DNA of 64,000 nucleotides from Campylobacter sp. RM6914 (GTDB lineage Bacteria; Campylobacterota; Campylobacteria; Campylobacterales; Campylobacteraceae): NCBI RefSeq assembly GCF_004803835.1, contig NZ_CP012545.1, positions 372,001 to 436,000 of the forward strand, read 5' to 3'. Shown piece by piece: positions 59,365 to 64,000 of this stretch (position 1 is its first letter; each line of letters starts with the position of its first letter). The notes under the pieces were generated by a model. It saw only the letters and a program-made list of their open reading frames with translations, ran no database searches and was not told where the DNA came from. The position numbers and the translations under genes were made by a program.

Positions 59365-59385
59365 TGCTTGCAATATGCTTGCAAA
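59365..59385 (+). repeat. Right paired TGCTTGCAA repeat (island border)
   Basis: The same two direct TGCTTGCAA copies spaced 11 bp as at 52529-52549, with one base different between the copies. It lies 97 bases inside the guaA-like tail. Confidence 0.65.
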
Positions 59386-59481
59386 AAATCGGATAAACAG
59401 AAATAAAACGGATAATAAGGCTAAAGCTGATAACAAAAACATTGATTTTATGCCATTTATACAAAACGATATCAATGGACA

Positions 59482-59496
59482 TATTGAGTGGGAATA
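59482..59496 (+). other. Putative attR: duplicate of guaA 3' end
   Basis: ATTGAGTGGGAATAA repeats the end of guaA (ATCGAGTGGGAGTAG) with three changes and encodes the same IEWE-stop. It marks the likely far border of the island. Confidence 0.55.
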
Positions 59497-60561
59497 AGCT
59501 ATTATTAAATAAAAAGCATTTAAGCAACTAGGGTTAAATTGTGTTATTTGTAAAAATAATACAGTGCAATCCTGGTTGTTTTAAAATAAAATATAAAATT
59601 ACATAAATTTATTAAAAATTTTAAAAGTGGTTTTTAGTGGCATGTGCTATTGATGCAAGCCATCGTTAAAACCAATGCCATAAACAAAATTATACATCGA
59701 ATGTTTAAAAATATATAATTGATGAAAATCTATTTTCTATAACCCATTGCAAAAAAGACAAATATTAAGATAAGATTGTAATAACAAGTCAAATAAGTAA
59801 TTGTAATCTTTAAACAAAGGAAAGATTGTGGATAATAAAATTTATTACGGTGAGTATTCATTAAAGCATTGGATAAATTTAATTTTAAAAAGAAATATTA
59901 TTTTGCCAGAATACCAGAGATATTTTGTTTGGAAACAAGAAAAAACAAAAGAACTTATAAAAGCTTTTAAAGAAAAACAATTTATTCCGCCTATAACGAT
60001 AGGAAGTTTTGAAGAAGATGGAAAAAATGTTAATTTAATTTTGGATGGACAGCAACGCCTAACAAGTATATTGCTGGCATATCTTGGATTGTTTCCCGAC
60101 AAAAAATCTTTTGCTAGCAAGGAGCAAATTGGTTTTGCGGACGAAGATGATAATCCTATAGACGAAGGGCTTATGGATAATATTTTAGAGTGGAATTTTA
60201 ATAGTCTTGTCAAAAAAGGAAGAGAGAAGAACGAAATTAAAAATAATATAATTGACGGTAATTATGCAAATATAGATTATGAGGTTGATGATGATTTTTT
60301 TAATAATAATTTCTTAGGTTTTTCATATCTAGTTCCTAATACAAACGACCAAAAACAACAACAAAATTTTTATTCCAAAGTATTTAGAAATATAAATATG
60401 CAGGGTGAAACATTATTGCCTCAAGAAAGTAGATCTGCGTTGTATTACTTAAACAAAGATTTGACAAAATATTTTAAGCCTGAATTTGTCAACAAAATAT
60501 TTGTCAATGATGCCAAGATGGATTTTGTAAGATATCTTGCCTTGTTGTCTCAATTATCCTT

Positions 60562-60618
60562 TCTCACTTTTTTCGTAAAAAATTTTCTCGTTTTTCACCA
60601 AAACGTAAAAAATGAGAA
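60562..60618. repeat. Putative right end of a Mu-like prophage
   Basis: Two CGTAAAAAA units (60574-60582 and 60604-60612) and a TCGTTTTTCACC segment recall the TTTTCG/CGTTTTTCG transposase sites of the Mu right end. The late phage genes run toward it, as in Mu, and the host-like DUF262 frame ends here. The exact boundary (and TG/CA ends) is not fixed. Confidence 0.5.
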
Positions 60619-60620
60619 TT

Positions 60621-60650
60621 TCACCCCTCAAACTCCATATCGATCATATA
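60621..60650 (-). repeat. Second copy of the last ten codons of gpD
   Basis: The 30 bases equal 62721-62750 at 26 positions and encode YMIDMEFEG-stop on the minus strand, against YMVDVEFEG-stop in gpD. The copies are 2,100 bp apart and bracket the cargo gene. The diverged copy implies recombination with a related phage rather than a fresh target duplication. Confidence 0.75.
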
Positions 60651-60768
60651 AAAGATAGCTTACGAACACTCTTTTGTTTTGTCGTTTTTAATGCCGATAA
60701 AAAGCTTTTAAAATGTTTATTATGTTTTATTTGTTATGATTCGATACCATTATTGTAAGGCATTAATC

Positions 60769-62718
60769 ATGAAAAGCTTTGATACAAAAGTCACATTTCA
60801 ATCAATCAAAAATGACTTTAAGCCATCCGATTCTGCTATTATAGAAGCAGTTGCGAATGCTATTGATGCCAAAAGTAAAAATGTTTATGTAAAACTATAT
60901 GAAGACACTGATAATAGCGGAATGTTTCCATATAATTATTACAGTATTGATGTAGCAGATGATGGAATTGGAATACCAACAAGCGATAATGTGTTTGAGG
61001 AAGTTTTTTGCCAATATAAAGTCTCAACAAAGCACGATAAAGTCAATTATGGCAAAAGAGGCAGAGGTAGATACACCTATCTTAAAATAACCAAAGACCC
61101 TAGCGATATTAGTATATTTGTCGTAAAAGATGGTCAAAAATCTAAAATTTCATTTGAGTGCAAAGACCGACAAAGCGTCGCGATTTTAAAGGATGATTTT
61201 AACAGTCAAATAGATACAAAAATTAAGAAAAATTTCACAACGCTTATACAATTTAAAAATATCTCAACTGATTATTTTGAGACAAATGAACAAAGTTGCA
61301 ATGCCTATGTAGAGTACATCAAAAATGAGCTTGTATCGTATTTTGCAGACAGGATAGCATCAAATAGTATTAATATATACGTTAATGATGAGCTTTTAGA
61401 AATTAAAAATTTTATAGAAAAACAAATGCACGAAACAGTTACTGTTTTAAACGATGATTTGAAATATAGCTTCAATGTTGATTTTTATATATGGAACGAT
61501 AGAGTGAGCTTAAAATCTGACAGACAAAAACATATATTATTTTTAGATGTTAATGGATCATTAAAAGGCATAGCTCCATCTGGCAAGTCTAAACTAATGT
61601 TTCCGGGCTTTAAACAAAATCACTCCATTATAGTCAAGTCACAATATTTTAATGATAGAGATTATATTGACTGTCAAGATGACTACGATAACGTTTTTAC
61701 GGATATTGTTATAAAAAATCTACGAAACCAAATAGCCGTGCGACTTGAAAGCATATTGTTTGGCATTTATAAAGACAATATTGGAAAAATTTCAAAAGAA
61801 TATTTAAAATTTTTAGAGCTACGCAAAGATGAGATCGTAGAAAATACATATCAAGCGATAATATTCCCTTTTTTAGAAAAACTTGGAAATAAAAAAATAT
61901 CTGAAGATGCCAAACAAATTATCGTAAGACTTATAGATGTTTTGCTTAAACAATCTCCCGATAACTATATAGACAACATAATGACTGTGTTAAATTTAAA
62001 GCCAAAAGATAGCGATAAGCTGAGATATATTGAGGCAAATTATGGCATAATCAAAGCCATATCAGAAAAAGAAAAATATATCGCTAGGCTTGATTTTTTA
62101 GAAAAACTCTCAGAGTTAGTAAATGGCAAAAATAGTAAAAAAGTAAAAGAAAGAACAATGTTGCACCATGTCGTAGATAAGCATCTTTGGATATTTGGTG
62201 AGCTGTTTGATGGCATTGATAGAGATAAATACGCCAGTGATGTGTCACTAAAAACGATACTAGAAAGTGATAAATTTTTTCAATTTGATTCAGATGAATT
62301 AGATCTCATTTCTAGGGAGCATAATTTAAAAAAAATACCAGATATTTTTATACCAGTTTTTGCAAATGATACCATTTATATTATAGAACTTAAAAAACCA
62401 GGTGTGACTATAGACCAAAAAATTCTACAAGAAATTATGAATAAATACGTAAAAACACTAAAAGAAATTAGCAAAAGATATGATAACCAGACAAGAAAAA
62501 GGATTTATGCTATAGCCGTTTCTGACACCAAAGCACCAAGTGCCTACACAGTAGGCAACATTGATAACGATGGATTTATGATAATTCCAAAAAGTTGGGA
62601 TGAGATTATTTATGATGCCAAAAAACGATGCAATGAAAAAATTTCTGATATAAATAATAAAATAAAAACTAGCAAATGGAAGGATCTTGAAAGCTTTATT
62701 TTAGAGCATAATCAATAA
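60769..62718 (+). CDS. GHKL ATPase fused to PD-(D/E)XK nuclease-like domain
   Basis: Started at 60769 (AAGG eight bases before; an upstream ATG at 60736 lacks a site) the protein has 649 residues. The N-terminal GHKL ATPase shows Glu26 to Asn30 in IIEAVANAIDA, DDGIGIP (64-70) and YGKRGRGRYTY (94-104), like MutL/Hsp90/MORC. A C-terminal segment has PD (524-525), then E540-x-K542 in IYIIELKKPG, a PD-(D/E)XK nuclease pattern, with a middle helical region. Such fusions suggest ATP-gated DNA cleavage in phage defence. It is a prophage cargo gene read against the tail genes. I do not know a named family. Confidence 0.75.
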   Translation: MKSFDTKVTFQSIKNDFKPSDSAIIEAVANAIDAKSKNVYVKLYEDTDNSGMFPYNYYSIDVADDGIGIPTSDNVFEEVFCQYKVSTKHDKVNYGKRGRGRYTYLKITKDPSDISIFVVKDGQKSKISFECKDRQSVAILKDDFNSQIDTKIKKNFTTLIQFKNISTDYFETNEQSCNAYVEYIKNELVSYFADRIASNSINIYVNDELLEIKNFIEKQMHETVTVLNDDLKYSFNVDFYIWNDRVSLKSDRQKHILFLDVNGSLKGIAPSGKSKLMFPGFKQNHSIIVKSQYFNDRDYIDCQDDYDNVFTDIVIKNLRNQIAVRLESILFGIYKDNIGKISKEYLKFLELRKDEIVENTYQAIIFPFLEKLGNKKISEDAKQIIVRLIDVLLKQSPDNYIDNIMTVLNLKPKDSDKLRYIEANYGIIKAISEKEKYIARLDFLEKLSELVNGKNSKKVKERTMLHHVVDKHLWIFGELFDGIDRDKYASDVSLKTILESDKFFQFDSDELDLISREHNLKKIPDIFIPVFANDTIYIIELKKPGVTIDQKILQEIMNKYVKTLKEISKRYDNQTRKRIYAIAVSDTKAPSAYTVGNIDNDGFMIIPKSWDEIIYDAKKRCNEKISDINNKIKTSKWKDLESFILEHNQ

Positions 62719-62720
62719 CC

Positions 62721-63692
62721 TTACCCCTCAAACTCCACATCCACCATATAACTTTTAGTGTTTAGATTGTGTGATACTGACTTTATACTAAACTCCACGC
62801 CATTAAGTCCATTGACGCCTAAAACTTTCAGCTTTCCGCCGGCTCTTAATTCTCTACCCGTAGCCGTAAGCGAGCCGTTTATTCCGCCGCGTTGCAGCTC
62901 ATTTAGCTTTACTTCGCCTTTTTTAAAGGCTTCGTTATCGCTCTTTGGCTCGGGGATATTTAGCTTATAGGTTTGCTCTCCACTGCCTACTTTAGCCTGT
63001 TTATCTTTGCCCTCTTTGCTATCGTGCCACTGCACTATTACGGCCGTATAGCTGTTGCGATTCGCCTCTGTTATACTTAGGCTTTCACACTCGCTTAGCT
63101 CGATACTAAATTTTGGTAAATTCTCATTTTTGGCTGTATTTGACGTCTGCGTATCATCGCCCTTAGCATCTTTGCTAGTTATTATCACGGTGTTATTTGC
63201 TACTTTCATTATATAGCCATACTCAAAGCAAATTCCATATAAAAAATCAAGATCGCTAATATCGTTTTGCAGAACGGAGGCGATAGGCTGATCCGTTCCG
63301 CTTGTTTTTACGTTTAGCTTATTTTCAGCGGCTATTTTTGATGCTATGGCAAACAAGCTAGTATTTTCCCAGCTTCTACGTTTGGCGAGCTTTTGAGGAC
63401 TTGCGAAATTTACGGCAGTAGCCCTAACTTCGGTTGTATTTGCCTTGTAATCACGCGTGGCTGTTTGCACGCTAAATTTGCCGCAATGGTAAAGATTATC
63501 TTCATACCCAAGCCAAAGCTCTAAATTATCGCCGAACATCGGTTTAGCGTATATGCCGTTTACTACAAACGCTATCTCATCACTTTCGCTTCCCTCTTTA
63601 TCCTCGTAGCTTAGGCTTATGAGATTTGATTTGATTTTGGCTGTTATGTCGTTGCCTTTGGCTAGGAGTTTAAAATTTGGCACTCTTACCAT
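62721..63692 (-). CDS. D: Phage tail hub protein gpD (late control D)
   Basis: The 323-residue protein follows P2 gpD/VgrG-like hub proteins: VRVPNFKLLAKGNDITAKIKSNLISLSYEDKEGSESDEIAF, the barrel-like LWLGYEDNLYHCGKFSVQTATRDYKANTTEVRATAVNF, and C-terminal GRELRAGGKLKVLGVNGLNGVEFSIKSVSHNLNTKSYMVDVEFEG (split). It caps the tail tube at the baseplate. The start overlaps gpX by 7 bases. The last ten codons recur at 60621-60650. Confidence 0.88.
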   Translation of the reverse strand: MVRVPNFKLLAKGNDITAKIKSNLISLSYEDKEGSESDEIAFVVNGIYAKPMFGDNLELWLGYEDNLYHCGKFSVQTATRDYKANTTEVRATAVNFASPQKLAKRRSWENTSLFAIASKIAAENKLNVKTSGTDQPIASVLQNDISDLDFLYGICFEYGYIMKVANNTVIITSKDAKGDDTQTSNTAKNENLPKFSIELSECESLSITEANRNSYTAVIVQWHDSKEGKDKQAKVGSGEQTYKLNIPEPKSDNEAFKKGEVKLNELQRGGINGSLTATGRELRAGGKLKVLGVNGLNGVEFSIKSVSHNLNTKSYMVDVEFEG

Positions 63693-63883
63693 AAACTACG
63701 CTCCTTTTTTACCACCTCTGTCTTTATCTCAGGTAAAAACACTCTATCTCCAGCCCTTGAAATAGCGTTTAAATGACTATTAAAGGCTAAAATTTCGGCA
63801 AAGTTCTCTAAAGTGCCGTAATGTTTATAAATGATAGTATCTAAACGCTCATTGTCGCTAACTATATAAATTTTATCCATCAT
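63686..63883 (-). CDS. X: Phage tail protein X
   Basis: The 65-residue P2 gpX-like protein has a LysM-like repeat (IYIVSDNERLDTIIYKHYGTLENFAEILAFN, then FLPEIK). It may work in baseplate or tail assembly. It lies between genes U and D, the P2-type order, overlapping both. Confidence 0.88.
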   Translation of the reverse strand: MMDKIYIVSDNERLDTIIYKHYGTLENFAEILAFNSHLNAISRAGDRVFLPEIKTEVVKKERSLW

Positions 63884-64000
63884 AATCCCTTTTAAGCTCT
63901 AAACTAAATCCTTGCGTAAAAAATAGCCCGTCGTTTGTAAAAATCGCTTGGCTCTCGCTTATCTTTGCTATTACAAATTTGCCTAAATACTTGCCGTATC
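63873..64000 (-). CDS. U: Phage tail protein U, C-terminus only
   Basis: The frame enters from the window edge and ends at 63873 in the order U-X-D. The tail YLGKFVIAKISES, NDGLFFTQGFSLEL, KRDYDG fits P2 gpU-like tail terminators (phrases of the type G..G.f.I..i.E and F.l.L). It overlaps gpX by 11 bases. Only about 42 residues are visible. Confidence 0.7.
   Translation of the reverse strand, partial: YGKYLGKFVIAKISESQAIFTNDGLFFTQGFSLELKRDYDG

Larger units (their letters stand above)
52481..59496. mobile_element. Integrated island remnant at guaA
   Basis: Seven kilobases lie between guaA and a second copy of its 3' end. Contents: IS3-family element, truncated relaxase, a HaeIII-type restriction-modification operon and a TIR-caspase pair. 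Ribosome sites here are strong GGAGG types, base composition is more AT-rich, and codons differ from the flanking Campylobacter genes. All point to acquisition, possibly from a Firmicute. The integrase is absent, so the element is probably immobile. Confidence 0.65.
59320..59827. other. AT-rich intergenic stretch at the island border
   Basis: No credible gene. It contains the right TGCTTGCAA pair (59365-59385) and the guaA-like tail (59482-59496). A frame open from the caspase stop to that tail ends DINGHIEWE-stop but has no likely start. The distal 320 bases hold AT-rich sequence and probably the promoter of the DUF262 gene. No tRNA is seen. Confidence 0.6.
59828..60658 (+). pseudogene. DUF262 (GmrS-like) gene cut by prophage end
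   Basis: GTG at 59828 after AAAGGAAAG. The first 245 or so residues are DUF262: LPEYQRYFVWKQEKTKELI (26-44), ILDGQQRLTS (71-80), and helical parts to FVRYLALLSQL. DUF262 proteins, as GmrS, are NTP-using parts of type IV restriction of modified DNA; a nuclease domain (GmrD, DUF1524) would follow. After about 60567 the sequence is no longer family-like and codes a run into phage-end DNA, stopping at 60656. The 3' part is expected beyond the prophage, outside the window. Confidence 0.7.
60562..64000. mobile_element. Prophage right part (Mu-like/P2-type tail genes), continuing beyond the window
   Basis: Tail genes U, X and D (minus strand) are followed by a divergent cargo gene and a putative right end. 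Campylobacter Mu-like prophages carry such P2-type tail genes. Only the terminal 3.4 kb is visible. Confidence 0.65.

Noticed and set aside
59320-59496. Small ORF ending DINGHIEWE as a real gene
   Set aside because: It has no credible start codon or ribosome site and its tail is better explained as the copied guaA end.
59598-59700. tRNA or integrase-core hairpin in the gap before the DUF262 gene
   Set aside because: Short GGCAT/ATGCC complementarity is present, but no cloverleaf or conserved T-loop can be drawn.
60621-62750. Target-site duplication of a transposon round the cargo gene
   Set aside because: The 30-bp copies differ at four positions, code for the gpD tail, and no transposase or inverted repeats flank the gene; recombination with another phage fits better.

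Overview
The window reads as a chromosomal segment of a Campylobacter (Campylobacterota). The evidence is the mfrABE fumarate reductase operon, the racR-racS-recR-dnaJ block, the gatC-cvpA-fur-lysS-glyA-aroE-pyk block, and the order ileS-small membrane ORF-gatA-guaB-murC-mutS2, all of which I recall as Campylobacter neighbourhoods. A NikKMLQ-type nickel/cobalt ECF transporter, metX, NhaD, a lone pilT and short-form HisG point to a species of the concisus/curvus/rectus/showae kind rather than C. jejuni; the species itself is an inference. I see no rRNA, tRNA or CRISPR array. Layout: 1-2349 (minus) is a nickel/cobalt ECF transporter cut by the window edge. 2428-4280 is a small regulated locus: a canonical promoter bracketed by two identical dyads, an NAD(P)-binding protein, a cupin, a large nested palindrome, and an Rrf2 regulator with a highly structured leader. 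4289-5215 is prs. 5216-5746 is a gene-free, AT-rich stretch with repeats and hairpins. 5747-9425 (minus) is mfrABE, divergent from a LysR regulator with a dyad between them. 10560-27444 holds cinA and then a very long, tightly packed plus-strand run from ileS to dapE. 27504-30627 (minus) is hisG, coaX and an outer-membrane lipoprotein/YfgM-like pair. 30742-39619 is the second long plus-strand run, gatC to pyk. 39687-42180 is recR-racS-racR, followed by dnaJ. 43465-49385 (minus) carries a decayed hybrid sensor kinase, a PAS/Hpt-like partner, uvrC and a DciA-like gene. nhaD and guaA follow. Accessory DNA begins exactly at the 3' end of guaA (52480), a known island integration site. The guaA tail (IEWE-stop) recurs at 59482-59496, and paired TGCTTGCAA repeats lie just inside both borders, so 52481-59496 looks like an integrated island that has lost its integrase. 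It holds an IS150-type IS3 element sitting on a 5'-truncated relaxase with Firmicutes-like features, a regulator + methyltransferase + endonuclease operon of HaeIII type (GGCC predicted), and a two-gene TIR + caspase-like protease unit matching the described type IV Thoeris (TIR-caspase) architecture. Beyond it a DUF262 (GmrS-like) gene is cut at about 60567 by what looks like the right end of a Mu-like prophage. The prophage late genes (gpU, gpX, gpD) are transcribed toward that end. Between gpD and the phage end lies a divergent cargo gene encoding a GHKL ATPase fused to a PD-(D/E)XK nuclease-like domain, bracketed by a second, slightly diverged copy of the last ten codons of gpD. The accessory region is therefore a layered defence locus: restriction-modification, TIR-caspase signalling, a broken DUF262 gene, and a prophage-borne ATPase-nuclease of unknown role. 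The TIR-caspase pair and the prophage ATPase-nuclease are the best candidates for interesting biology here.
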